Shown here: positions 47,478 to 58,936 of the stretch, piece by piece
Numbering within the stretch: position 1 is the first letter of the stretch
Layout: each line of letters starts with the position of its first letter
From: Margaritifera margaritifera
Taxonomy: Eukaryota > Mollusca > Bivalvia > Unionida > Margaritiferidae
Assembly: GCA_029931535.1 (NCBI GenBank)
Contig: JAQPZY010001688.1
Location: forward strand, 1,652,501-1,716,500
Direction: 5' to 3'
DNA: 64,000 bases
The notes under the pieces: model-generated
Databases searched by the model: none
Seen by the model: only the letters and a program-made list of their open reading frames with translations
Told to the model about the DNA's origin: nothing
Translations under genes and position numbers: made by a program

Positions 47478-47900
47478 ACAGTGTGTTTTTATCACATGAA
47501 GCCATCTGACTTGGCACATTGTACTTTACAGCTGCCTGCAATTATGGTCCTGCCATTAACAACGGAAGTTTGATAATTGTTAGTAATTAATCTGAACTCG
47601 GCTTATTACCAAAATGAAAAATAATATGGAAAATTCTAAAATTTGAGATGTTCAGAGATTTTAATTTCCAAGAAGTTTAGAGCATTTTGCATGGATGTAT
47701 TGTCTCCACATGTATCCTATTATTTGCTCATTTTTCTACGGCAAAAATATAAAAACAAAATATACTCTTTTAATTATTTTTACTCAGATATTAAAGAATG
47801 CAGTTTCCTGTTTGTGACTGTTAGAGCCTTTGGTTATTGAGCGTGTTCTGTATGTGGTTTATTGCTTTACAGCTAGAGAGCTCGAGTTACTGTGGCCCAG
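47478..47900. repeat. Internal direct repeat, copy 1, in the 4.1-kb element
   Basis: Shares AAGCCATCTGACTTGGCAC, GATGTTCAGAGATTTTAATT, TTTATTGCTTTACAGCTA and TTACTGTGGCC with 48665-49170. Confidence 0.85.
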
Positions 47901-48284
47901 TCTCTTCATGAAATTTGTCATGCATTTATTTCAGATGATTGAAAAGAAAAATCTTAAAAAGAAACACAAGGAACAGAATTGCTTTTACTTTTATCTCTTT
48001 CTTCGAGGGGTGGGGGTGGAATATTTTAAATCTGTAATACTTTCCGTGTATTAAGTTGTATGGTTTGGTTTCAACAGTATTTAGTACAAACATCGTCACA
48101 GAAAGTAGATAAAATATTCAGCAAAGGAATAAACTTTTTTGTTTGTTTATACTATTTATAGAATTAAACATCTTCACATATAATTTAAAACAATGCAATA
48201 TCCGGGGATTCAGTTGAAAGCAGGAAGTTTATTAAAAACTAGAGCAAGACCATTGTCCAGTTTAAACAACTAATCTTACCCTCT

Positions 48285-48313
48285 CCCCCCCCCCCCTCTC
48301 TCTCTCTCTCTCA
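48285..48313. repeat. C-run and (CT)n
   Basis: CCCCCCCCCC followed by TCTCTCTCTC. A longer C-run lies at 47331-47347. Confidence 0.95.
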
Positions 48314-48664
48314 TTAACCAATAATCTTTACTTAGTGATATCACTGAAACATGGAAAAGATGACAATAAACAGATAAATGAAAAAAGTGGGTACTAACAG
48401 TTGTGATTAGTTCACAAGATCTTCTTTACATCACTGATTTATCTTTTACGAGATTCAAACAATGGAATAGCCTGTGCGTTATTCCATATATTTCAACAGA
48501 ATGCTCAATCAATAAAATAACAACAACAAAAAAAACCACAGTTGACTTAACCCTGAGTACATTATTTATTGTCAACATAATGGCAAAGAAAACAAACCTG
48601 CTGAAGAGCATTATTAGAAAAGTATATTATGTGAATGAAACAGAAATGCCGGTTTCAGTTTGGG

Positions 48665-49170
48665 AAAGGTGTGTTTTTATCATATGAAGCCATCTGACTT
48701 GGCACGTTGTACTTAACAACCCCAATTATGGTCTGACCATTAACAACAGAAGTTTGATATTTGTTCGTAATTAAGCTGAACTCAACCTACTGCTGAAATG
48801 AATAATAATGTGGAAAATTGTCAAATCTCAGATGTTCAGAGATTTTAATTTAAAAAAATATGACATTTTGCATGTATGGTCTCAGCATGTTTCCTATTAT
48901 TTGCTTATTTTTCTAAGAGGAAAATATAAAAACAGATTTTTTTATCATCATAGAAAAACAGTAAATCATATGAAAATGATATGTCAGTAAGCCAATTGTA
49001 ATATTGATCTATTTCTTATAATTATTTTTACGCAGATATTAATGTATGCAGCTTTATCTTTGTGACTTTGGAGCAGTTGCTTATTGAGACAAGAAATAAA
49101 CTAATTTCTTTAAATATTGTTTGGCATGTTTCTGTATATGGTATATTGCTTTACAGCTACAGTTACTGTG
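48665..49170. repeat. Internal direct repeat, copy 2
   Basis: Second copy, about 1.19 kb downstream, clearly diverged and with indels. The segment between the copies is single copy. Confidence 0.85.
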
Positions 49171-49275
49171 GCCAAATGGATAGAGTGTGTGTCACCCACC
49201 CACATTTGATATTGGAGCTCGAGGTCGTGAGTTTGCAACCACTGACGGGATAATTTGCTTCTTTCTTCCACCTCT
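49163..49275 (+). mobile_element. tRNA-derived SINE head, degenerate
   Basis: TGTGGCCAAATGGATAGAGT (A-box-like) then GTCGTGAGTTTGCAACCACT (B-box-like, GAGTTTGCAACC). Spacing is compatible with a tRNA head. Lies inside the 4.1-kb element, next to its internal repeat. Confidence 0.5.
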
Positions 49276-49374
49276 ATTACGCTATAATGTCTTTTCTTAC
49301 CACTTGCGAACTTTTCAAAATTTCAGTTCACGATAACTTGTGCAGTAGTGATTTGGATTCCATATTTTATGAGA

Positions 49375-49394
49375 GAGAGAGAGAGAGAGAGAGG
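49375..49394. repeat. (GA)n microsatellite
   Basis: Pure GA run of about 10 units followed by GGGGAGGGG. Confidence 0.95.
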
Positions 49395-50611
49395 GGAGGG
49401 GAACTTTATTAAGAAGAGTTAATGATCTAAAATTATTCTTTTTTTTCTTCTGTATTACACATAGTATGCAATAGGAAAACAAACAGAAAGAAAAAAAGTT
49501 CAACATTAATTTCATCTGATGCGCAAGTTTGTCAAATCAATGGCAAAGAAGCACTGCTGTTGTACTTTTAGGTTAACAGTTAGCACATCAAATTAACACG
49601 TCAATATCAAAGAAAACAAGCAGTGTTGATGGCTTCTCTAGAGCTAGGTTACTGCACGTGTCAACTACATGTATCTAGGATGACCTTTTGCGACCATTTG
49701 TCATTTTAAAAAAACCCGTTACTTTGGTAATTAATGCAAAATAGTACAGTTTAAAATAAAATAACGATGTGAAATCTTAATAATGCTTTATTTAAGCGAT
49801 TGGATGTCAGAAAAAATCATACAATATGTGAATGAGTACTCATGGATGGAGTAACCATCGGAACTTGTGCGATTTTGTTTCACTTCAGTCAGGTATGACT
49901 GCAGCTTTGTTATTAATTTGTTTGATGTTTATCGTTCTTTTCATTGCAGGTGGTACAATATCACTCACTTTCATATAATCATTACAATTTTGTATTGCGT
50001 TTACTGAAAAAGAAATAAGGATATGAATGCATGTTTAGATTCCGATAACATAGTATTGAAGAAAAAAAATTAGATTCATTGCGCAAAATGTAGTATTAAT
50101 ACAGTTTGCGAGGCATTGTCATTACGTTATCATCATCTAAAATATGATAATATGATTTGGCACTATGTATCATACATTATCTTCATTAGAACAAGGAAAT
50201 ATTTATAATTAACTGAATGACTACGTTTTTTTCAGTATCAAAAAGTTAGCAAATTGCTCCCCAGAGGGATAATGATGTAGATAAATCGGTGCGCCCTCCC
50301 CCCTCTCTCAACCTCTGCTTGCATGGGTGAGAAACAGTAAACCATGCCCATATTATTGAGACCACGTCCACTCCGCGGTGGTGATCGGATGCGACTTCGC
50401 GAGAAAGCGTTGTGTGCAGGGCTATTCTCTGCGAGACCGCGTGGCAACTCCGTCAGGAAACGTGGAGTGATGGTGGAGGGATTTTTCTTAATCCTCTCCA
50501 CTCACTCTCCACCCCCATCACGAAGCGTGGGGTTCTAAAAAATCATGTGAGCTGTGCTGTACCATCTAATGAAATGGGATCCTTGACCATACCCATCTCA
50601 TAACAGGAACT

Positions 50612-51068
50612 ATGTTATAATGAAGGGCCTTATAGTGAGGGTGTGCAGTACCTATGTCACATCATTCACAGGAGACAATTAAATGCTTGTTATAATGAAG
50701 GGCCTAATAGTGAGGGTGTGTTGTACCTATGTCACATCATTCACAGGAGACAATTAAATGCTTGTTATAATGAAGGGCCTAATAGTGAGGGTGTGCAGTA
50801 CCTATGTCACATCATTCACAGGAGACAATTAAATGCTTGTTATAATGAAGGGCCTAATAGTGAGGGTGTGTTGTACCTATGTCACATCATTCACAGGAGA
50901 CAATTAAATGCTTGTTATAATGAAGGGCCTTATAGTGTGGGTGTGCAGTACCTATGTCACATCATTCACAGGAGACAATTAAATGCTTGTTATAATGAAG
51001 GGCCTTATAGTGAAGGTGTGTTGTACCTATGTCACATCATTCACAGGAGACAATTAAATGCTTGTTAC
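50612..51068. repeat. 75-bp tandem array, 6 copies, ending at the exon C splice donor
   Basis: Unit CTTGTTATAATGAAGGGCCT plus AATAGTGAGGGTGTG(CAG/TTG)TACCTATG and TCACATCATTCACAGGAGAC plus AATTAAATG. Adjacent units alternate CAG and TTG, which suggests growth by dimers. The last partial unit ends CTTGTTA, the reverse complement of TAACAAG in the exon C donor GTAACAAG. Confidence 0.96.
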
Positions 51069-51194
51069 CTCATCCTCCTTGCTGTTATACACATTGGTTA
51101 TTCCCATCACATCTAACTTCTTAAGGAGGGTATCCTTCTCACGGACCCCTGTTATATGGGAAAGGCCCTCACATGCTGCAATCTGCACATCCTC
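51069..51194 (-). CDS. Exon C of HEAT-repeat gene
   Basis: 126 nt, exactly 42 codons, phase 0 in and out. The acceptor is TCTTTTTATAG and the donor is GATGAG followed by GTAACAAG. It begins EDVQIAACEGLSHITGV, which completes the HEAT motif started at the end of exon B, and ends in KKLDVMGITNVYNSKEDE. The donor is unusual in its context: the bases just inside the intron are the edge of a 75-bp tandem array (50612-51068), so the repeat starts at the splice site itself. Confidence 0.87.
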
Positions 51195-51367
51195 CTATAA
51201 AAAGATAATTATATATGCATAAGTTATTTATGTATGTCTGCTGAGGCAGAGCTAAGATTATTTTCTTCTGATGAAAGTTCAACTGCAAGAAAGGGATGGT
51301 GTGTTTTACATAAAATTACAAACTTTCTCCATTTTTTCACTGAAAAGTGTATATTTTCAACCAGAAG

Positions 51368-51386
51368 GTGTGTGTGTGTGTGTGTG
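51368..51386. repeat. (TG)n microsatellite
   Basis: About 9 TG units. Confidence 0.9.
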
Positions 51387-51904
51387 AGGGACAGGTAAAG
51401 TTTGCTTAGTTTTGTTCCTTTTAAATCAGTTTTGTCACTACTTGATAGCTATGATTTTTGTACACAAGCTGTTTGCTATTGGCCAAAAAATCCTCCCAAT
51501 ACAAATAGACCCAAGAAAGCCTGATATTGGTCACCTGGTAACGGACCTATGTCAAGTTGTGAATGCAAATTCACACATATATTGGAATTGTAGATGGGAA
51601 AGCAAAATGTTGGAGCACTAAGTTGCCACATTGTCTGTTAATGTTGGTGCAGTTTATATTCTTTTCTGGACCATATATATATATATAATATATATAATAT
51701 CACTTTCTCAGCATGAAAACGACAATAAATGTATGTGGCCCCTTGGTGTCTCCCTCCCCCACTTTTTGAAAGTATATATATGCTCACTTGGTATTACAAG
51801 GAGGGTTAATTATAAAGTCAGCATGGATTCCTAGGTCTGTCTTTACCTTCCTGTGACAATGACCATAGGGTCATAACTGGCAAACCATTTAGATCCCCAC
51901 CCAG

Positions 51905-52085
51905 GGAAACCCTAGTGGCTCAGTAGCTGAGGCATTAGACTTGTGATAAAAAGGGTACAGGTTTGAGTCCCACCATCAGATCAGCCTGAATCAGATACAA
52001 AATCTCTCAAGATTTTTATTTAAGGCCATAGGTTTCTTTGCTCTTTGTAATTAAATCTGGAGCATTTCAGGAGAAAAGCATATTG
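51905..52085 (+). mobile_element. tRNA-derived SINE
   Basis: CTAGTGGCTCAGTAGCTGAG carries an A box (TGGCTCAGTAG) and ACAGGTTTGAGTCCCACCAT a B box (GGTTTGAGTCC), with anticodon-arm-sized spacing. The 3' body follows to about 52085. The acceptor stem does not pair, so it is not a working tRNA gene. Confidence 0.7.
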
Positions 52086-52173
52086 GGTTATTTTTTTAAA
52101 GTGCTCTTGATGACCAGGTGGGTGGAGGTGTGAAGTGGTTTTTATGATGGAGGAGAAATCGCCAACATTGCTA

Positions 52174-53926
52174 CCATAATGACATTAAGTCTTAGGACAG
52201 AAAAAAAGTATTCTTATTTTTCGTGTTCCAAGACTATGTAAAAAAATATAACATTTTTGGTGTCCTAACACTTACAGACACAAAAATGTAAAGACAGAAT
52301 TGGCTAGATCACCATACATCACACAGCAGAGACCAGCTCGTTTAATTACCATGTCAATACACTGTTATAAACTACTATGATTGTTTTTATATTATTTATT
52401 TTACATGTGCATATTTTCTGATTTCTCCAACATGAAATAAAATAAAGATAAATAAAGACTTCATTATTCATAGGTTACTTAGACTTTACCGTGAGACCTG
52501 TTTTATAGTGTAACGTACTTAAACAGCGCATAATCGTACTTAGCGTCACTTATATCCTTATTTATTCATGAAAATATTAGATGTAGATTTTGCTTTATTC
52601 ATTCTTTTTTGCCAAATCTCATTCCTCCAGATCACATTTTAGCTATACGTCCACTGCTGTTTTATTTACTTTTTTCATGCACTCAAGATTTACTGTTTTT
52701 CAGTTATATAAGGTGATGTAATCAATATGAAAAGACACATGTTTAATGAATATTTATAAATATATTAGGCACATAACTAGCATATATTCACATAAACTGT
52801 TATGTATTTATTAAAGAATGACCATAATATAGGTTAACATTCTGAATATAGACAGCCTAGATCATCACTGATTCATTTTAGTTCTGTGTTTTCATTCCAC
52901 TTTTGATAATGGCATGCTGGTTGTTTCAGCAGCTCCTTGTGATTATAATTGATGGATTTTCTTTTGTTTTCTGACAAAAGTCCAGGCCAGTTAATTGTTT
53001 AAACCCTGAAACTGGCTTGGGTAACTAGGCAATTTTGTCTGAAGGCAATGCTGGTACCCCTTTGTTCTACAACATTAATCCTTTTATGGCCTTTTGCTAC
53101 ATAATATTAACACGATTACTGTAGCTGAGTAAACATGTACTTATTTAAAGGTCACTTACATCAAAGCAAACTACCACTACATTATCATTGCAATTATTTT
53201 CAAAGCATTAATTCTGAAACTTCTTTATTGTATTTTTGAGACAATACTGATGTTTAGTGCAGTGGTGCCTATGATTCAAAACCAAGAGATGTACTTTATT
53301 CAGCCCAAGTTAAAATCTTCAATGTACATGTGGTGATGCCATGATGTATAAATGGTAACTATAAACACGAGAGATTAACCAAACACTATTTTGGTCGTTT
53401 TAATACTGGTACCACATTTTAATGAGTTAAGAATTTAAATTTTCAAGTCAGAAACTGTAATAACCGGTGACTTGTGACCATTTTAATGCAATAATGCATA
53501 AACTGACAATAATAACTAGAGCAAAAATGGGAGAAGTTACTGTTAATACGGTTACAATATTGTGCTAATGCTAAATGCTTGTCATCACTGAAGAAATTAT
53601 ACATATTTGAAATAGGTAGAAATGATAAGAAAACAGAGAAAAATTAAATTAATTTTTTTATTTTTCAAACAAATTATATTAATTTATAACATTTCCATCT
53701 GATCATTCATAATGATAGTCCCTTAAAAACCACAGTCTTTTTTAAATTATTGTTACAATCGATAAAATACGCCGAGCAATCAGTAAAAAAAAAAATATTC
53801 TAAGGTGTCCCAAGACTTACAGTACATGAAAAAATTGCTATAATTTTATGTCCCAACTTTTACAGGTCATACAAAAATTATTTTTGAAAAGAAATATGGG
53901 TGTCCTAAGACCTACCATCATTATGG
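52174..53926. mobile_element. TA-flanked element, CCATAATG termini, inside a dispersed repeat
   Basis: Left end CCATAATGACATTAAGTCTT, and reversed right end CCATAATGATGGTAGGTCTT, then AGGACA in both. TA at 52172-52173 and 53927-53928. 1753 bp, no coding. Subterminal GTGTCC-AAGACTTACAG motifs repeat near both ends. The flanks GGAGAAATCGCCAACATTGC and AGTTAGCAATTTTCCCCTTG join into a copy of the repeat at 56780-57340. A decayed relative of one end may lie at 56745-56795. Confidence 0.8.
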
Positions 53927-54057
53927 TAAGTTAGCAATTTTCCCCTTGTACAAGTCCAAACAAGGGGTCAAATCCAGTACTACAGAAGTGCAAAGCAAGT
54001 GTAACACTGCACTGTTTGTGCCTCTAGTCTTACCCTGTTTTCTGCAAGTTTTTGGAT

Positions 54058-54203
54058 AGCAAAAAGTATGTACAAAAATATATAATATGTACAAAAATAA
54101 ATAATATCTACAAAAATCTTTAATATGTACAAAAATATTTAATATGTACAAAAATAAATAATATGTACACAAATATTTAATATGTACAAAAATATTTAAT
54201 CGT
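54058..54203. repeat. ~19-bp tandem repeat, 7-8 copies
   Basis: Unit TATGTACAAAAATATTTAA with variants (ATAAATAA). Confidence 0.93.
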
Positions 54204-54310
54204 GTCTGAAAACAAACGAATGAAAAACAAAAGTCCAAGCAACCAGATTCACACATACAATAATAGGCTATCCTTTAAGTCGCACAGTAAAGTAATCACA
54301 CTTTATGTGT

Positions 54311-54795
54311 CGCATATGTACTTGCTTACAAGTCAACATTTTTGACTGAATCGAGATCATTCTGGGCTACTATTTGTATACTGGTATGTAACCTATAATA
54401 GAATTCATGGATTTATCATATACATGGACTTAAAATGTCAAGCATTATGGATTTCTATCGAATTTATTACATAAACATAGACAAAATGTAAGTTGTTAAA
54501 TTTATTTGTAACATATTACAGTCAATAATATAGCTGTATTTATTTTACATGGGTTTTGTTTTTATTTTTCCCATCTATCTATCTATCAATCCAGTTAAGC
54601 TTGTTTATTTTTCCAAAGTACAACTCTGATTCACTGACAACAAGTCACCCCTTACAGATGGATCTGACTTGCAAAACACACCTTAATTTATAGCAGGGTC
54701 AAAGAGAAATTCACTTTTTGCAGCCCTAAAAAGGGGGTGGGGGTTATGGTGGGGCTGACTTATAGTAGAGTGGCATTATAAATGAGTATATACAG
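54311..54795. mobile_element. Short copy of the CCRTATATACTC element (internally deleted)
   Basis: Left end CGCATATGTACTTGCTTACA is a diverged form of CCATATATACTCATTTATAA. The right end AATGAGTATATACAG precedes TA. Its body matches 3083-3576 (for example GAATTCATGGATTTATCATA, CAGCCCTAAAAAGGGGGTGG). At 485 bp it lacks about 1.1 kb present in 1960-3576. Confidence 0.75.
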
Positions 54796-54796
54796 T

Positions 54797-55745
54797 ACAC
54801 ACACACACATATTTTTCAGATTTAAATATTCATGATATTATTATATCCATATGTTCTCTGTTTAGCTATATTCCAAGAAGAATCATATGCACAGCAAAGT
54901 TATTCACTGTAGGATTTAGCATGCTGTGCTGTTTCATCTGCAAGTGAAACAATGTCTACATTCCCACAAAAGAAGAATACCTGTAGTTAGGCAACATGGG
55001 GTATCTCATCTTCGCTCAGGCCAAGCATAGATGTTACTTTGTATTCAAAGCTTGACACTTCAGTAAGCAAGTAAAGGTGTCACTGGCTATGAAACTTACA
55101 AGAGTAAACAAGTTATGTACAAAACAGATTGTCAGTAAACATTTGCTTTATTTCTGTTTTTTTTAATAATATTCAGTTATAATTTTATTCTCAAATGTGC
55201 CAATATTCCTATGGTATACTTCATGAAATTGTACAAAATATTTCAATTTTTTCCATATTAAGAATAAATATATAAGTAAGAAACATTTTAGGACACAAAA
55301 TAATCATGATTTTTATGGATCAGCTGTATACAGAAACTTAAAGGTTACCAAAAATTACAGCATATTGGCAAACACAACATCACATGTGAAGCAAAAGAAT
55401 CTACTATGTTTTAATCCCCTTTCATCATCTACTGTCCATGAAGATCAGCATAAATATAACTGGTTGTAGAGTTTGTCAATATATCAAAACAAAATGAAAA
55501 TAGATATGATAAGACGAACCTTGATTGTGATTTAATTTATAGCAGTAGTGAATTTTGGTACAGAATGGAAGAGTAGAAAGTCAATCCTAAATATTACTAA
55601 CAAAACCAACAAACTAATTCCAGTTTGTGTTGTTCAGTAACAAAACTTGTATAAGACTTATGAAATTACATTGAAATACTTATCAAATCAAAAGCAAGTA
55701 AAACACATAAAATATGGATCTGTTCTGTGCTAGGTTATTTTTCTT
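54797..55745. other. Intronic stretch without recognised features
   Basis: Starts with a short AC run, then AT-rich sequence. Around 54845-55110 it shares some sequence with 60300-60560 (TTAGCATGCTGTGCTGTTTC..; CTGTAGTTAGGC), so an additional dispersed repeat is present in both places. Confidence 0.5.
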
Positions 55746-55749
55746 ACAA

Positions 55750-56420
55750 GAGTCTCTCAAAGCAATTGACGCTATACTGGCTGACAAATTTTTTCCTGGA
55801 ATCCAAGGTAAGACTCCTTTTTTTTTTAACTGCTGAGCGGTGAAAGCATCTGGTGGCCATATTGGATGTCAGATCGGCACTATTTTCATTTAGGACCAAC
55901 TATACATCATAAAAAGTCTTGTGCTGAAAACCCCATGTTGACATGACTATCTATTCAGGAGGAGTAGCAATACAAAGATTTTCAAGATGACCACTATGGT
56001 GGAAATATTGGTTGTCAGATTGGCATCATTTTCATTTAGGACCAACCAGACATCGTAATTAGTCTTTTAGTGAAAATCCCATGTCAATATGATCATCCAT
56101 CTAGAAGGTGTATTTGGAGGTGAGATTGGCACCATTTTCATTTTGGACCAAACAGAGATCATAAGAAGTCTTTTGGAGAAAACCCTACTTCAATATGACC
56201 CTCTGTTCAGGATAATTGGTGACAAGATTTTCAGCCATACTGGATGTCCAACGGGCACCATTTTCATTTAGGACCAACTAGACTTTGGAATAAATATGTT
56301 TGTAAAGTTTGGAGTTTGGTGGTAATCCTACCAGTAGTTTAGGAGTAGTAACGATAACAAACCTGTTCTAATGGATGCCAGATGAAAGGTCACTGCATAA
56401 ACTCTCCTGATCTATGACTA
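55750..56420. repeat. Dispersed composite repeat, ~150-bp units, about 4 units
   Basis: Same head (CTGGCTGACAAATTTTTTCC), units (ATTTTCATTTAGGACCAACT, GAAAATCCCATGTCAATATG) and tail (CTCCTGATCTATGACTA) as 37665-38545. A large part of the first unit differs. Confidence 0.85.
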
Positions 56421-56779
56421 GTTGAGCTACAAATACATTATTATCCACTGAAACTAATTACTATATATGCAACCTCTGTGTGACAGGTGCAGGTTTTAGT
56501 AATATCACCAGTGGCAGTTTTAAACAATATTTTGGAGATGAAGGCTTTGACCTTCACGATAAAGGGTTTCCAATGATAAGCAAGCCATTTCTCCACTTAT
56601 CAACAGTGGTATTAGTCTGTTTCTCTTGTCTTGTCATTGTAAACTACTATTGTGTCTAAAAACAGCAGTACATAAATATTTTTCTTTAAAAATGATGTCC
56701 AAAAATTACAAAGCATGAAAAATTATTTTAGAAAAAAAAAATATTGTACTGTCTGTAAACAAACAGTGTCCTCAGACAT

Positions 56780-57340
56780 ACAGAAAATATGGTGTTTGTA
56801 CTTACATTACTAGTGTGAGGTGATTTTTAAAATTAGAGATACCAAAGACCCTGGAAAAACTAGACACTTCGTATAATCAACAAGTTTGCCTAGCAAGCAC
56901 CCAAATAAGAGACTGAACTCAGGACTACAGAAATGCAAAGTGTGTAACATTGCACTTTCCGGGCCCTTTATTTCTACTTGCATTATTAGAGTAAGGTAGT
57001 CTCTAAGATGAAGGAACCACCAATCTTGGATAGTCGACCATGTACCCTTGCATTATCCTGAATAAAAGATCCAGCCCAGGACAACAGAGGTGCAAAATGA
57101 GTGTGTTAACACTGCACTGTCCAGGTCCTTATTTCTATCCCTATCCAGACCCCTTTTTTCAACTTAAATTATTAGTGTGAGGTGGTTTTTAACACAGAGG
57201 ATACCAGAGAACCAGGAGAAACCACCAACCTTAGAGTCAGCCACATGCCCTTGAATATGCCAGAACAAGGAATTTAACTCAGAACTACAAATGTACAAAG
57301 TGAGTGTGTTAATGACACATTATTGAGGCTGTATATTTAT
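56780..57340. repeat. ~180-bp dispersed repeat, 3 tandem-like units
   Basis: Units share ATTAGTGTGAGGTGATTTTT, CCAGGAGAAACCACCAACCT, ACTCAGGACTACAGAAATGC and AACATTGCACTGTCCAGGTC. A further copy at about 52110-54030 is split by the element at 52174. The array ends just before exon B. Confidence 0.8.
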
Positions 57341-57354
57341 TTTTTTTTACTTAC

Positions 57355-57529
57355 ATTATGGTCTGCCATGTGGATCAGCAATTGAGTGATGCAGTCCCGT
57401 CGTTCATAGCCAATGAAAGCGAGGCTTTCAAGAGCAATCATTTTCACACGGCTCAGAGGAGAAGTTTGAATTTTTTCAATGATTAATGCAACTGCTTGCT
57501 CTCTATAGAGATCTGGAATACCCTGTTTC
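57355..57529 (-). CDS. Exon B of HEAT-repeat gene
   Basis: 175 nt, phase 2 in and phase 0 out. The acceptor is TTATTTTTCAG and the donor is AAT followed by GTAAGTAA, close to consensus. It encodes one Glu completed across the junction plus 58 residues. Helical segments include LYREQAVALIIEKIQ and RVKMIALESLAFIGY, then DCITQLLIHMADHN. The spacing of hydrophobic positions and the 'D-N' turn that continues into exon C fit consecutive HEAT repeats. The intron downstream is about 6.2 kb and carries transposon and SINE copies. Confidence 0.87.
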
Positions 57530-57534
57530 CTGAA

Positions 57535-58930
57535 AAATAAATAACTAAATCCATAAATTTATAAATAAACTAAATGAATGTTGAGAAAATTATTCATGAA
57601 AATTATACCCCTGCCTCTCCTGCATCCAACCTCTATCCCATGAAGGAGATGAGACTATAGTCAAAAAAAGAGCATAACTTTTCTGAAAACAGTGCAAATA
57701 TCATGACTGATCAACAAGCATCTTCTGATGACCATAATATGTACAAAGTATCATATCAATAAACTGACAACTGCAAGAGTAGATGCATTCATAACCGGCT
57801 GCAAGTCAAAGGGCAATAACTCTTATGAAAATCGGGAACAAAATTTTGTCAATATGTGCATCTTTAGATATTGACCATAATAAGTAGCAAGTTTCACATC
57901 AATTCATCAAAAAACAACAAAACAAGTTGTGTTCACAAGATTTCATTTGCTTGTCTATGCTAAATGCTTTTGCGTAATATAGTTAACAATTTTCTTGGGA
58001 CATACATGCAGAAAGACAGACAGAACCAAATCAAGATGCATCACAAACAACACAAACCCTTATCTACTGGCATATTATGAGATGGCAGATCTGGCACAGT
58101 GCTGTTCACTTAGGACTTTCCTGAGGGTCACCTAACCCCCAGCCCCCCCCCCCCCCCATTTTTCAATGGGTCAGAGAGGGAAAGAAGAGGTCAAAGAGGT
58201 ACGAGAGCAGGTCAGACATGTTGGAGAAAAGTCAAGGAAGACATCTGAATATAAATATTAGTTTTTTGATAGCATATGAGCAAAAGACTATTTATGAATT
58301 ATTTTGTCTGATATATTTAATTAAGAACATTTTCTGTTTGGGATTTTGCTGTCATTAACTAAAGTGTACTCATTTCATTTACTGTTTTCTGTAATAATTC
58401 ACACTATCCCCAAGTTCACAATATCCTTTTTCTAATTGTATGTAGTTATTGTTTGATTTAATGCTAACCGTGCATTTGTGCTAGATGTTTTCTTCAGAAA
58501 ATATGACACTGAATACATCAGCAATACATCCTCGAAAATATGTTCCATGGTAGAATGTTAGAATCTGCTGCCATGTTTACTTCTAGTGTAGCCAATATAA
58601 ATGGGTCTTTCAAAACCATGTTAGGGGTCAATGTGTATTTAATCTGCACAGGTGGCCTATATGAGAGCTAATTATCTCTTAATTACTTAATTAGGTTATC
58701 ATATGTTGACAGATGCGGTACCTACTGGAAGACAGTCGAACCCTGACAATTAAAAAAAATTACACATTTCAATACGTCAGAATAAAATAACATTGCATCA
58801 GACTGATATAATTCCTTTTTCTAAAGGGTCAATCTGCCCGAAAAGAGCTATTTATATTGCAAACTGTGTATAAACAGAAGCCCTGATACAGTATTGGCTA
58901 AATGCAGGATTGACAATGAAACAAAAAAAT
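57535..58930. other. A-B intron, mostly unannotated
   Basis: Contains a C-run (58142-58157) and a possible weak relic of the double-hairpin MITE near 58050-58105 (ATGGCAGATCTGGCAC). Otherwise nothing recognised. Confidence 0.5.
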
Positions 58931-58936
58931 TCTCAC

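Larger units (their letters stand above)
46461..50559. mobile_element. 4.1-kb TA-flanked element, CAGYACAGCTCAC termini
   Basis: Left end CAGTACAGCTCACGTGATTT. The right end reversed reads CAGCACAGCTCACATGATTT. Similarity between the ends continues for about 65 bp (GGAACCCAACGCTTCACGGT against GAACCCCACGCTTCGTGATG). TA flanks at 46459-46460 and 50560-50561. GC-rich subterminal blocks contain CACTCCGCGGTGG palindromes at both ends. No transposase frame. Interior holds a direct duplication and a tRNA-like SINE. Tc1/mariner-pogo group is the best guess. Confidence 0.85.

Noticed and set aside
50643..51116. 157-codon frame of 25-residue repeats
   Set aside because: 75-bp intronic array on the strand opposite to exon C. 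It runs through the antisense of a real exon at its end.
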